Shown piece by piece: positions 46,075 to 55,095 of a DNA stretch of 64,000 nucleotides. The stretch comes from Steroidobacter agaridevorans (GTDB lineage Bacteria > Pseudomonadota > Gammaproteobacteria > Steroidobacterales > Steroidobacteraceae): assembly GCF_009932555.1 (NCBI RefSeq), contig NZ_BLJO01000003.1, positions 620,001 through 684,000 on the forward strand, read 5' to 3'. A program made the position numbers and the translations under genes. Numbering within the stretch: the first letter of the stretch is position 1; each line of letters opens with the position of its first letter. Below the pieces are notes generated by a model. That model ran no database searches, was not told the origin of the DNA, and worked only from the letters and a program-made list of their open reading frames with translations.

Positions 46075-46389
46075 GTGACGACCCAATCCGATGTTGCTGC
46101 GCCAAGTATCATTTGGTTGCACACGGTGGCGTTCGGTTGCGTGCTGTTGCTCGCGACACCGCTGGTCTGGGCGCAGGCATCGCCGTTCCACGTCGGGGCA
46201 CAGAGTCTCGTCACAGACATTGTCGCCATCGCTACGCCTATCGCAATCATTCTCGTGATGGTCCTTGGCATCGTCGCGGCGACCGGTCGAATCTCTTGGG
46301 GCTGGCCCATCGGTGTTCTGATCGGCATTGCTGTCATCTTCGGCGCGCCCCAATTCGTCGCCTGGATTCGTGGCCTCTTTGGTGTCTGA
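46075..46389 (+). CDS. virB2: VirB2/TrbC-type pilin subunit
   Basis: Protein of about 104 residues: signal-like segment (IIWLHTVAFGCVLLLATPLVWAQA), then two hydrophobic helices (IVAIATPIAIILVMVLGIVAA and PIGVLIGIAVIFGAP). This is the two-helix plan of VirB2/TrbC pilins, which build the mating pilus. I prefer GTG 46075, 8 bases after GGAGG, to the ATG at 46057. First gene of the conjugation operon. Confidence 0.8.
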   Translation: MTTQSDVAAPSIIWLHTVAFGCVLLLATPLVWAQASPFHVGAQSLVTDIVAIATPIAIILVMVLGIVAATGRISWGWPIGVLIGIAVIFGAPQFVAWIRGLFGV

Positions 46390-46399
46390 GGATCACGTC

Positions 46400-46762
46400 A
46401 TGAGCGAACGAAACGCTGGCCTCACTTTGGACCCACTGTTCGTCGGTGCGACCCGCCCGCCGATGCGATGGGGTGTGACGTACCTCGCGCTGCTGGGCGA
46501 GATGGTAATCACGATGGAAGTGTTCCTGTTGAGCAAGAACCTGCTCACGTTGCTACTTGCTATCCCACTGCACGGTGTAGCCGCGCTCCTATGTCAACGC
46601 GATGTCAGGTTCTTTGATCTCGCGGCACTGTGGCTGAGGACTCGCGTGCCGGCACTTGTCGGAACGATGCGGTATTGGCGCGGCACGAGTTATAGCCCGC
46701 TGCTGCTGGATCTGCCAGATGGCGAGGGACGGCGGCGTCGAGTGCCGCACGTTCGGCTGTGA
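46400..46762 (+). CDS. virB3: VirB3-like inner-membrane protein
   Basis: Protein of about 120 residues from ATG 46400. The start TLDPLFVGATRPPMRWGV is the typical VirB3/TrbD opening, followed by two adjacent hydrophobic helices (about 25-60). VirB3 helps place the VirB4 ATPase. It is 10 bases from the virB2 stop and 9 bases before virB4. Confidence 0.85.
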   Translation: MSERNAGLTLDPLFVGATRPPMRWGVTYLALLGEMVITMEVFLLSKNLLTLLLAIPLHGVAALLCQRDVRFFDLAALWLRTRVPALVGTMRYWRGTSYSPLLLDLPDGEGRRRRVPHVRL

Positions 46763-46771
46763 GGTGCATGT

Positions 46772-49219
46772 ATGCGTGACTTGCTCTCCGTGGCACGGGC
46801 GAAACGAGAAACCGGACTAGCCGATCGCATTCCGTACTCCGCCCATGTCGCGCCCAACGTAGTGCGCACCGTAGGCGGCGACTACGTGCAAACGATGCGT
46901 CTGCATGGTGCAAGCTTCGCGACCGCCGATGATGAAGATCTCAACGTTCGCCACGAACGGCTGAACGTGTTGTGGCGAACGATCGCCAGCCCCCACCTGG
47001 CTGTCTGGACGCATGTCATTCGGCGCGCAGTTAGCGTCGAGCCTCAGGGCGACTTCTCGCCCGGTTTCGCCGCACAGTTGCTCGATGCGTATCGACAGCG
47101 TGTGCGCGACCGGCTGATGTGCAATGAGCTGTATGTCTCGCTCGTGTATCGACCGGCGCCAGGACGCACCACTGGATTGGCTGCGCGGCTGCTCACTCGC
47201 ACCGATCCCAACGGAGCGGCACTTGAGCTTCTGGACTCGCTTGAGCAGTGCGCGCAGTTGAGACAGACAATGACCGAGCACTTGCAAGCCTACGATCCTG
47301 AAACGCTCGGAGTGGTGGAGCGCGAAGGACGGCCATTCTCGACGCTGCTCGAGTTCTTCACGCAGCTGCTCGATACGGAACCACGGGTGGTCGCTCTACC
47401 GCGCGCACCGTTGAGCGAGGTGCTCGGTGCCACGCGTCCCATCTTCGGTGCTGAGGCGATCGAGTACCGAATGGCCGCCGCTACGCGCGTGGCTGGCATG
47501 CTGGGAATCCGCGAGTACGGCACTCCTACGACTCCGGGCATGTTCAACGGACTGCTGGCGGCGCCATTCCCGTTCGTGATGACTCAGTCATTCACGTTTC
47601 TGAGTCGCGCCACCGCTCAGGGCCTGCTCGTTCGCCAGCACAACCAGATGCGAAACGCCGGTGACTACGCTGTCTCGCAGGCGGAGGCGTTGCATGTGGC
47701 GCTCGACGAACTCTCCGGCGGCGAGTGGGTGATGGGGGACCATCACTGGTCGTTGCAGGTATTGGCAGAGCTGACCGAGGACACCGCGGATCAGGATGTG
47801 GCGCGTCGGTTGAAGCCACTGAACGATCGGCTAGCAATGGCGACTGGTCTGCTCGTCGACACGCAGTTCGCCTTCGCTCGCGAAGATCTCGGGATGGAGG
47901 CAGCGTGGTGGTCGCAGTTACCAGGTTACTTCGCCATGCGCCCCCGAAAAGCGCCGGTGACCTCGCGTAACTTCGCGGCATTCGCTTCATTTGATAACTA
48001 TCCGATCGGTCGGGCCACGGGCAATCACTGGGGCGAGGCCGCAGCTCTGCTGGTGACGCCCGTCCGTTCGCCATTTTATTTCTCCTTGCATGCGAGTGAT
48101 CCGCGCGCCACGGATGGCGGGGCTCGTCGCGACGTTGGCCACACGCTCATTCTCGGGCCGACTGGCAGCGGTAAGACGGTGTGGATCGGGTTTCTGTTGA
48201 CGATGCTGACCCGATTTCGCACGACGCAAATCGTAATCGACAAGGATTGCGGGCTTGAGATTCTCATTCGCGCGCTGGGCGGCCCGTATGCGCCGCTGCG
48301 CAATGGCATCGCCACTGGATTCAATCCTCTGCAGCTCGTGCCCACAGCGGGCAACGTGGATTTTCTGCGTCACTGGTTGCGCGTGCTCGTGAGGCGACCC
48401 GATCGACCGCTTTCGGCGCGCGAGGAGAACGAGCTCGATCAGGCGCTGCGCGGTGTGATGGCGCTCGATCCTCCAACACGCCGTCTATCGCGCGTGCTCG
48501 AGTACTTGGATGTGACGGATGCCGAAGGCATCTGTGCACGACTCGCGCCGTGGTGTGCCGATGGTGGTGGCGAGGATGCTTGGGTATTCGACAATCCTAA
48601 TGATGTGTTTCTGCCAGGACTGGCGGAGCACGCGGTAATGGGGTTTGACATCACAGACTTCATCGAGCATGCGCGCGTGCGGACTCCGATCACCATGTAT
48701 CTCTTCCACCTCGTACGCACCCTCGTCGGCTGCGGACGCGTGGTGTGTTGGGCGGACGAATTCTCCAGGCAACTGGATGACGAGGCATTCAGCGGCTTCG
48801 CTAAGGACGGCTTGCAGACTTTCCGCAAGCTCGATGCCGCATTGGTTGCGGCCGCGCAGAGCCCAAGCAATGTGATTGGTAGCCGCATCTCTCGGGTCAT
48901 TCTCGAGCAGACCGCAACGAAGTTGTTTTTGCCTAATCCCGATGCCACGCGTGAGGACTACATCGATGGATGTAGCTTGACGGAGCGCGAATTCTCGCTG
49001 GTCAAGCTCGAGCTGAGGCCTGGCAGCTGCCTTATCAAGCAGGGTCATCACAGCGTTGTGTGCACGCTCGATCTGCGGGGATGTTCGGATGAACTCGCCG
49101 TTTTGTCCGGACGCGCCGGCACTGGGGCGCTTATGCGGGAACTGATCGAGCGCCATGGTTCTGCGCCGGAGACGTGGCTGCCAGTGTTTCTTGCGGAGTA
49201 TCGGTCCATCGGGGCCTGA
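46772..49219 (+). CDS. virB4: VirB4/TrbE-type conjugation ATPase
   Basis: Largest and most conserved ATPase of the type IV secretion channel, 815 residues, normal length. Walker A is LGPTGSGKTV near residue 461 and Walker B is VVCWADEFSRQLDDE near 660. QVIVD-like strands before Walker B and GISRV-like C-terminal helices follow the family. The N-terminal third is the VirB3-interacting domain. It energises pilus assembly and substrate transfer. Confidence 0.95.
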   Translation: MRDLLSVARAKRETGLADRIPYSAHVAPNVVRTVGGDYVQTMRLHGASFATADDEDLNVRHERLNVLWRTIASPHLAVWTHVIRRAVSVEPQGDFSPGFAAQLLDAYRQRVRDRLMCNELYVSLVYRPAPGRTTGLAARLLTRTDPNGAALELLDSLEQCAQLRQTMTEHLQAYDPETLGVVEREGRPFSTLLEFFTQLLDTEPRVVALPRAPLSEVLGATRPIFGAEAIEYRMAAATRVAGMLGIREYGTPTTPGMFNGLLAAPFPFVMTQSFTFLSRATAQGLLVRQHNQMRNAGDYAVSQAEALHVALDELSGGEWVMGDHHWSLQVLAELTEDTADQDVARRLKPLNDRLAMATGLLVDTQFAFAREDLGMEAAWWSQLPGYFAMRPRKAPVTSRNFAAFASFDNYPIGRATGNHWGEAAALLVTPVRSPFYFSLHASDPRATDGGARRDVGHTLILGPTGSGKTVWIGFLLTMLTRFRTTQIVIDKDCGLEILIRALGGPYAPLRNGIATGFNPLQLVPTAGNVDFLRHWLRVLVRRPDRPLSAREENELDQALRGVMALDPPTRRLSRVLEYLDVTDAEGICARLAPWCADGGGEDAWVFDNPNDVFLPGLAEHAVMGFDITDFIEHARVRTPITMYLFHLVRTLVGCGRVVCWADEFSRQLDDEAFSGFAKDGLQTFRKLDAALVAAAQSPSNVIGSRISRVILEQTATKLFLPNPDATREDYIDGCSLTEREFSLVKLELRPGSCLIKQGHHSVVCTLDLRGCSDELAVLSGRAGTGALMRELIERHGSAPETWLPVFLAEYRSIGA

Positions 49220-49239
49220 ACATTTACCGGGGAGGCTAT

Positions 49240-49950
49240 ATGCGATCGCTTTTGAGTCGGTTTATCGCAATAGGGGCATTGTCGCTTGTGACGGTATCCG
49301 CAGCCCATGCGCAATGGGCTGTGGTTGACGTGGGAGCGATCGCCCAGTTGGTGCAGCAGCTGCAGACCTTGCAGCAGCAGCTCGACACGGCCCGTAACCA
49401 GTTGGAGGCCCAACGCTCCCATTACAGGGCCATCACCGGCTCCCGAGGCATGCAACTGCTATTGCGTGGAGTCAATCGGAACTATCTGCCGCAGGACTGG
49501 GCGGCGTTGGTCGCCGCCGCGCAAGGAGCTCAGGGCGCTTACAGTGCCCTAGCGGCAGAAGTGAACGCAGCGACACGGGCGAATGCTGTGCTGTCAGCGG
49601 CCCAGCTTGCCGCTCTGTCCCCGGCGGAGCGCGCAGATATCGAGGCCACGCGACGCACGACGGCCATGATGCAAGGGCTGGCGCGCCAAGCGCTGCAGGC
49701 GACGAGTAACCGATTCGCGAGCATCGAACAGCTTATCGATGCCATCTCCAGTGCGGGTGATGAGAAAGCCGTGCTGGATCTTCAGGCGCGTATCGGCGCC
49801 GAGACAGCGATGCTCGCCAATGAGCAAAGCAAGCTCGAAGTGCTGCGCCAGGCCGCGCAGGCGGAATCCGAGGCGCAGCGGCAACGTCTGCTCGAGCGTG
49901 CCATCACCGACATTGGCTCGCTGCGGCAGTTGCCACCCCTGCAGTTCTAG
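49240..49950 (+). CDS. virB5: VirB5/TrbJ-like minor pilus protein
   Basis: Exported protein of about 236 residues with a clear signal peptide (RSLLSRFIAIGALSLVTVSAAHAQ). The long helices are rich in Gln and Ala (LVQQLQTLQQQLDTARNQLEAQ; about 28-60) and a C-terminal coiled coil runs through LANEQSKLEVLRQAAQAESEAQRQRLLERA. This is the TrbJ/VirB5 layout: a periplasmic, pilus-tip protein. ATG 49240 follows GGGGAGG by 6 bases. Confidence 0.85.
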   Translation: MRSLLSRFIAIGALSLVTVSAAHAQWAVVDVGAIAQLVQQLQTLQQQLDTARNQLEAQRSHYRAITGSRGMQLLLRGVNRNYLPQDWAALVAAAQGAQGAYSALAAEVNAATRANAVLSAAQLAALSPAERADIEATRRTTAMMQGLARQALQATSNRFASIEQLIDAISSAGDEKAVLDLQARIGAETAMLANEQSKLEVLRQAAQAESEAQRQRLLERAITDIGSLRQLPPLQF

Positions 49951-49976
49951 TTCTCGCACGCGCAAGGAGTGCCGCC

Positions 49977-51002
49977 GTGGGATTCTTCGCTCAGTTCTAT
50001 GGTTGGTTGAACGACATACTGCTCGACTACATCGCGCAGATGGTCGTCCGAGTCGCCACTGCGTTGGAGCCCGCGGTAGCCACGGTGGCCGTGCTCTACG
50101 TCATGATCTGGGGCTTTCTTCACCTCACCGGCAGAATCGAGGAGCCTCTGACTGAAGGCTTGAAACGCATCGGCATGCTGGCGCTGATACTCGGCCTGAG
50201 TATGCGCTTGTGGCTCTACCACGATGTCATCGTTGAAATGTTCTATCACGCACCGTCGGAGCTTGCCGCTGCCGTGGTGGGTGCGAATGATCCTGTTGGA
50301 ATCGCCGACGACGTCATGTTTCAGGGAGCGGATGCGGCGCAGTCGTTGCTGGCGAAGGGCTCCATCTTTGGCGGGAACATCTCTTACTACGCCGCCGGAA
50401 TCATTGTCTTCCTGCTGGTCGGCGTGACTGCAGTGTACACGATGTTTCTTCTCGCGTTATCGCATGTCGCGCTGGCCGTGCTGTTAAGCCTCGGCCCGCT
50501 GTTCTTGGTAATGGCGCTGTTCAATGCAACGCGACGATTCCTGGAGTCGTGGCTTGCGCAGCTCGCGAACTACGCGCTGATCGCGTTGCTCACTGTAATG
50601 ATTGCTGCGTTCATGCTCACGATGCTGATTGCTACCACGCGTCAGGTCGCCGCGGTCGGCACGGGGATCCAGATTGTCGATGCGGTCCGGGTAGGGCTCG
50701 CCTCCGGGTTGACGCTGCTCATCATGCGCCAGGTGATGCCGATGGCGGCGGGGCTCGCGAGCGGCATCGCGCTTTCAAGCTTTGGCGTGATGAGTGCGGC
50801 CATCGCCTGGGGTATGGGTCACGCCTCCAATTCGTTCCGGCAATTCACGCGAGGTGCACTGCTGGACCAGGAAACCACGCGTTGGGATTCGTTGTCTCGC
50901 AAGGCCGGGTTCCATGCGCGCAGCGCGATGCTGGGCGGAGGCCGCCGGGTGTCACGAGCGCTGACGGGTCAAAACGCCGTGAGCCCGTCAGCACGGCGCT
51001 GA
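49977..51002 (+). CDS. virB6: VirB6/TrbL-like polytopic membrane protein
   Basis: Protein of 341 residues with about six or seven membrane segments, including the conserved central block GVTAVYTMFLLALSHVALAVLLSLGPLFLVMALF. GTG 49977 follows AAGGAG by 8 bases. VirB6/TrbL helps form the inner-membrane channel. The C-terminal 50 residues are charged and soluble. Confidence 0.88.
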   Translation: MGFFAQFYGWLNDILLDYIAQMVVRVATALEPAVATVAVLYVMIWGFLHLTGRIEEPLTEGLKRIGMLALILGLSMRLWLYHDVIVEMFYHAPSELAAAVVGANDPVGIADDVMFQGADAAQSLLAKGSIFGGNISYYAAGIIVFLLVGVTAVYTMFLLALSHVALAVLLSLGPLFLVMALFNATRRFLESWLAQLANYALIALLTVMIAAFMLTMLIATTRQVAAVGTGIQIVDAVRVGLASGLTLLIMRQVMPMAAGLASGIALSSFGVMSAAIAWGMGHASNSFRQFTRGALLDQETTRWDSLSRKAGFHARSAMLGGGRRVSRALTGQNAVSPSARR

Positions 51003-51023
51003 TCCAAAGAGAAGGAGCAAGAC

Positions 51024-51185
51024 ATGAAAGCATGGATGTTACTGGCGGTGGTGGTAGTGCTCGCTGGCTGTGCAAGTAAGCGGGCCGTACCGGTGGACTG
51101 CGATCGACGCCTGTCGCCGATCAATCTCCCGGCAACGATAGAAGATCCGGTGACGGGTGAGCCGAAGGTGCCGGAGCAATCATGA
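51024..51185 (+). CDS. virB7: VirB7-like lipoprotein
   Basis: Small (53 residues) exported lipoprotein: MKAWMLLAVVVVLAGC ends in a lipobox (LAGC), and the mature part has CDRRLSPINLPATIEDP. AGAAGGAG lies 6 bases upstream of ATG 51024. It overlaps the virB8 start by four bases (ATGA). VirB7 lipoproteins anchor VirB9 in the outer-membrane core complex; this one occupies that position. Confidence 0.82.
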   Translation: MKAWMLLAVVVVLAGCASKRAVPVDCDRRLSPINLPATIEDPVTGEPKVPEQS

Positions 51186-51907
51186 GCACCGATCCGTCGT
51201 TGGCCAGTTACTTCGCTGAGGCACAGAGCTGGGATCGCGATCGTGCGCGCGAGTTCGAACGGCGAGCACGCACTGCCTGGATTGTGGCCGGCGTCAGCAT
51301 CGTGTGTCTGTTGGCCAGCGTGATTGCGTTGATGCTGTTGATGCCACTGAAGTCGGTCGAACCATTCCTCGTGCGTGTGGATTCGCGCACCGGCATCGTC
51401 GATGTCGTTCCGCCGTACGACGGGAGTGGCACGTTGAGCGAGACGATCACTCGATATCTACTCACTCACTACGTCACTGTCTGCGAGCGCTTCTCCTGGT
51501 CGACGGCCGAGAGTGACTACGAAGAGTGTGCTGCATTCCACGCCGCGCAACGCAACCAGGTGTGGGCGGCGGACTGGGCGACCGCGAATCCGGCTTCACC
51601 CCTGAATGTCTACAAGGACGGGTCGACAGTCCGCACAGACGTCCAGAGCGTTACATTCTTCACGCGCAGCAGTGGACTCTCTGATCTTGCACAGGTTCGA
51701 TTCGCGAAGGCACTTCGTCGGGGCAACGGAGCGGACGAACAGCGCACGTACTGGATCGCGACCATTCAGTACGCGTATACCAAACCGGCCTCGGATCCGA
51801 ACGTACGGCGCTGGAATCCACTGGGTCTCCGCATTATCGACTATCGCGCCGAAGCTGAATCCGCCGGCGAGCGTACCGGAACGCGCGATTCAGTGGCAAA
51901 GGAGTGA
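51182..51907 (+). CDS. virB8: VirB8-like inner-membrane protein
   Basis: Bitopic membrane protein of 241 residues. One membrane helix lies at about 33-57 (TAWIVAGVSIVCLLASVIALMLLMPL), followed by a periplasmic domain with the family motifs LKSVEPFLVRVDSRTGIVDVV and WATANPASPLNVYKDGSTV. VirB8 bridges the inner-membrane and outer-membrane parts of the channel. Its stop overlaps the following virB9 region. Confidence 0.92.
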   Translation: MSTDPSLASYFAEAQSWDRDRAREFERRARTAWIVAGVSIVCLLASVIALMLLMPLKSVEPFLVRVDSRTGIVDVVPPYDGSGTLSETITRYLLTHYVTVCERFSWSTAESDYEECAAFHAAQRNQVWAADWATANPASPLNVYKDGSTVRTDVQSVTFFTRSSGLSDLAQVRFAKALRRGNGADEQRTYWIATIQYAYTKPASDPNVRRWNPLGLRIIDYRAEAESAGERTGTRDSVAKE

Positions 51908-51912
51908 CCGCC

Positions 51913-52737
51913 ATGTGGGGCCGGCTTACCTGCATCGGGTTGTGTTTCGTCAGCTGCGTAGTGCTCGCTGATGAATTGCCTATGCCAAGCAAGGATGCTT
52001 TGCGCTTGTCGGGCGTGGTCGATACCAGAGTGCGCTCCTTGCCGTACGTGGCCGATCAGGTGTATCGCCTGAATGGCGCGGTCGGCTATGCCCTTCACAT
52101 AGAGCTCGAACCCGGCGAGCAGTATCGAGGTCTCGGAGCTGGAGATAGCGAGGCCATCGCGGTTGATGTTCAAGATCACCATCTGTTTCTTAAACCACGC
52201 GTCCCGTTCGTCGCAACGAATCTCATCCTAGTGACGGATCGGCGCCGATACCATTTTGAGTATCACGTCGAGTCTGAGCCCCTCGCTCGCGAGGTGGAAC
52301 CGCCGCCGATGTATTCGTTGCGCTTCTCGTACCCAGCGGCACCGGAGTCAGATCGGTCGCGCGTGGAGCGGGCGTTTTCGGACTCAGCGCCTTCGCTTAG
52401 CCGAAGCGTGAATGTTGACTACTGGTACTGCGGCCATCCGGCTCTCAAGCCCGATGCGGTGACGGATGACGGTGTTCACACGCGCATTCGTTTTGGAACG
52501 CGCAGCGAAATCCCAGCGATGTTCGTGCGACACCAGGACGGCTCAGAGGCGCTGTTGAACTTCAGTCTCCAGGACGGCGAGGTGATCATCCATCGGCTTG
52601 CGCCACGACTCATTCTGCGGCGAGGACGCCTCGTCGGGTGCATCGTCAATCGAGGCTACGCGGGTAGCGGCGAGCGACTGCCCAACGGGACGATCTCACC
52701 CAACGTGGTGCGTGACGTCAGGCAGGTGCACCCATGA
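51913..52737 (+). CDS. virB9: VirB9/TrbG-like outer-membrane core protein
   Basis: Exported protein of about 274 residues with a signal peptide (CIGLCFVSCVVLADE). Family blocks are present: IELEPGEQYRGLGAGDSEAI, then HLFLKPRVPFVATNLILVTDRRRYHFEY, and the C-terminal domain from YWYCGHPALKPDAVTDDG to NGTISPNVVRDVR. I prefer ATG 51913 (AAAGGAG 8 bases upstream) over the GTG at 51904 that overlaps virB8. The stop overlaps virB10 by four bases. Confidence 0.9.
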   Translation: MWGRLTCIGLCFVSCVVLADELPMPSKDALRLSGVVDTRVRSLPYVADQVYRLNGAVGYALHIELEPGEQYRGLGAGDSEAIAVDVQDHHLFLKPRVPFVATNLILVTDRRRYHFEYHVESEPLAREVEPPPMYSLRFSYPAAPESDRSRVERAFSDSAPSLSRSVNVDYWYCGHPALKPDAVTDDGVHTRIRFGTRSEIPAMFVRHQDGSEALLNFSLQDGEVIIHRLAPRLILRRGRLVGCIVNRGYAGSGERLPNGTISPNVVRDVRQVHP

Positions 52738-54035
52738 GCAGGTCATCGCATGACGACGTCAGTGGCGTAGTGGGTGAGATTGCGGGCAACGCAGGGTCCG
52801 AACCGCCGAGCGCTGAAGCGAAGGGTGATTTTTCGCAAGAGCGCGTCGAGTCGATATCCGGCGTTGCTGGGGAGCGTGGCATTCCCTCCGTCAACCGCGT
52901 CCGTTCGATGCAAAGTCGGGTGAGCAGCACGCTCGCCATCGGGCTGATGGCAGTCATAGGTGTCGGATTTCTAGCGTGGTACTACTCACATGCGCTCGGG
53001 CGTGGAGAGCGCACACAAGCAAGCGCCGAACGAGCCACACGTGAGCGCGCTCAGTCGGAGATGATTGTTCCTCCGCTCGGCCCAATTCACGCGCCGCGCG
53101 TTGTGCCGCTGGATGCGCCGGTGGAGGACAAGTCTGCATCCTGGATGAATAGAGCCCTCGGTGAGCCGCCACCATTGCCTGGTGTTGCACAAGCGCAGGA
53201 TGTGCACGTCTTTGCGCCGGATGCCAGTGCCGGGTCCGCGGGCACACCTGCGAGCTCAGCGCACCAGGCGCCGGTCGATCGGCGGCTCACCGGCACTGTG
53301 TTCATTGGCATCAGCCAGGCCACCCGGGATGGCCGAGCAGCGCCCCCGTCGATATCCCGCGGTGAACTCGGTACTGAGCGCGATCTCGCCGCGGCGGCAG
53401 GTGCGTCGACGCTTGAAGGCTCGCTCACGCCAAGCGTGTTGCCAGCGAGTGAGGCGCGTGTGCTGCCGTCGCGGCACCTATTGCTGTCTAAGGGTACGCC
53501 GGTCGACTGCACGTTGATCACGGCGATCGACACCAGTCTCGCGGGTGTGACCACCTGTGTGACCGCGACCGACACGTTTGGCGCGGATGGCAGGGTCGTG
53601 CTGATAGAACGCGGCAGCACGCTCTTCGGCGAGACCCGTGGAGATGTTCGCCAAGGGAACGCTCGGGTGTTCGTGCTATGGACCGAAGCGCGTACGCCCA
53701 ACGGAGTCGTCGTGCCACTCGAATCCCCCGGCACTGATGCGCTCGGACGTTCAGGACTACCGGGCCACGTGAACCGTCATTTCTTTGAGCGGTTCGGCGC
53801 CGCGATCTTGGTGTCCGTCATCGATGGCGTTGTACAAGCCGCATCGCAATCTCAACAGGGTGATGGCGCGGTCGTCGTTCAACCCTCGGCGTCCAGCGGT
53901 GTGCTCACCGAAGTGCTGCGCCAAACCATCGGTATCCCACCCACAGTACTCGTGCATCAAGGCGATCGAATCCAGGTCATGACGGCGCGAGATGTTGACT
54001 TCCGGAGGATCTATGAGCTTCGCCTCACGAGGTAG
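52734..54035 (+). CDS. virB10: VirB10/TrbI-like channel protein
   Basis: Protein of 433 residues that spans both membranes in the assembled channel. A cytoplasmic N-terminus is followed by one membrane helix (about 65-85: STLAIGLMAVIGVGFLAWYY), a Pro/Ala-rich periplasmic linker, then the conserved beta-barrel domain from GTPVDCTLITAIDTSLAGV through VLIERGSTLFGE and LGRSGLPGHV. VirB10 senses ATPase energy and gates the outer-membrane pore. Confidence 0.93.
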   Translation: MSRSSHDDVSGVVGEIAGNAGSEPPSAEAKGDFSQERVESISGVAGERGIPSVNRVRSMQSRVSSTLAIGLMAVIGVGFLAWYYSHALGRGERTQASAERATRERAQSEMIVPPLGPIHAPRVVPLDAPVEDKSASWMNRALGEPPPLPGVAQAQDVHVFAPDASAGSAGTPASSAHQAPVDRRLTGTVFIGISQATRDGRAAPPSISRGELGTERDLAAAAGASTLEGSLTPSVLPASEARVLPSRHLLLSKGTPVDCTLITAIDTSLAGVTTCVTATDTFGADGRVVLIERGSTLFGETRGDVRQGNARVFVLWTEARTPNGVVVPLESPGTDALGRSGLPGHVNRHFFERFGAAILVSVIDGVVQAASQSQQGDGAVVVQPSASSGVLTEVLRQTIGIPPTVLVHQGDRIQVMTARDVDFRRIYELRLTR

Positions 54036-55095
54036 TGCTGTTGCCTTAGCTGATGTCGCCGCACCAGACACGCGGGGTGTGCGCGAAGCGCAGACTTCCC
54101 TCGCGATGACTCTGCGTCCGCTCGCGCCGTGGTTGTCGCGACCCGAGGTCACGGAGGTCTGCATCAACCGACCAGGGGAGTTGTTCGTCGAATCACAGTC
54201 CGGCTGGCAGCGCGAAGCGTTGCCCGTCGCAACGTTCGATTGGTGTTTGCGTCTGGCCAAGTTGATCGCGCATTCGACCCACCAACGCATCGCTGAGGAT
54301 GCGCCGCTGCTATCAGCAACACTTCCTGGCGGAGAGCGCATTCAGATCGTCTTGCCGCCTGCTGCGTCGGCCGGGACTATCACGATGGCGATAAGGCGCC
54401 CGTCGCCGTGCACCTGGTCGCTCGAGGAACTCGCCGCTCAAGGTTTGTTTGGTCGCACCCGTCGTGCACGTGACGCGCTGGATGGTAGCGAGGAGACGCT
54501 TGTGCGTCTGCTGGCCGCTGGCGACTACGAACAGTTCTTGCGCCTCGCCGTGCATACCCGACGTAACATTATCGTCTCCGGAGCTACAGGCACCGGAAAA
54601 ACCACGTTCACGCGAGCACTCATCTGCGACATCCCCGTCCACGAGCGGCTGATCACCATCGAGGACGCGGCCGAACTCACGCTCGATCGCCACCCGAATC
54701 ACGTGAGATTGTTCTATTCGAAGGGCGGGCAGAGCGGCGCGTCGGTATCGCCCAAGCAGCTTCTCGAATGTTCGTTGCGCCTGCGGCCCGATCGCATTCT
54801 GCTCGCAGAGCTGCGCGCGGAGGAGGCCTGGGACTATCTGCGCTCGGTCGCTTCTGGTCATCCCGGTTCGATCACCAGCATCCACGCGTCGAGCGCAACA
54901 CTCGCCTTCGAGCAACTGACATTGCTTGTCCAGCAGAGTCGCGCCGGTGCGGCGCTTGCGCCTGATGACATCCGGAAACTGCTCCATCAGTTGGTCGACG
55001 TCGTCGTGCAGTTCGGGCGCGACGGGCGGGATCGATACATCACGGAGGTGTGGTATGAGCCTGCACGCAAGCGCAGTCAGGACTACCGCGCATAA
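54013..55095 (+). CDS. virB11: VirB11-type traffic ATPase
   Basis: Hexameric secretion ATPase of 360 residues. Walker A is SGATGTGKTT near residue 190, Walker B and Asp box are TIEDAAEL, followed by the His box region SVASGHPGSITSIHASSATLAFEQL. N-terminal beta domain: WLSRPEVTEVCINRPGELFVES. ATG 54013 follows GGAGG by 4 bases and overlaps the virB10 end by 23 bases. It powers pilus assembly and DNA transfer jointly with VirB4. Confidence 0.95.
   Translation: MSFASRGSAVALADVAAPDTRGVREAQTSLAMTLRPLAPWLSRPEVTEVCINRPGELFVESQSGWQREALPVATFDWCLRLAKLIAHSTHQRIAEDAPLLSATLPGGERIQIVLPPAASAGTITMAIRRPSPCTWSLEELAAQGLFGRTRRARDALDGSEETLVRLLAAGDYEQFLRLAVHTRRNIIVSGATGTGKTTFTRALICDIPVHERLITIEDAAELTLDRHPNHVRLFYSKGGQSGASVSPKQLLECSLRLRPDRILLAELRAEEAWDYLRSVASGHPGSITSIHASSATLAFEQLTLLVQQSRAGAALAPDDIRKLLHQLVDVVVQFGRDGRDRYITEVWYEPARKRSQDYRA

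Noticed and set aside
45856-46353. Overlapping minus-strand frames upstream of virB2
   Set aside because: They overlap the phased repeats and the virB2 gene, have Arg/Asp-rich random composition and no ribosome binding site.
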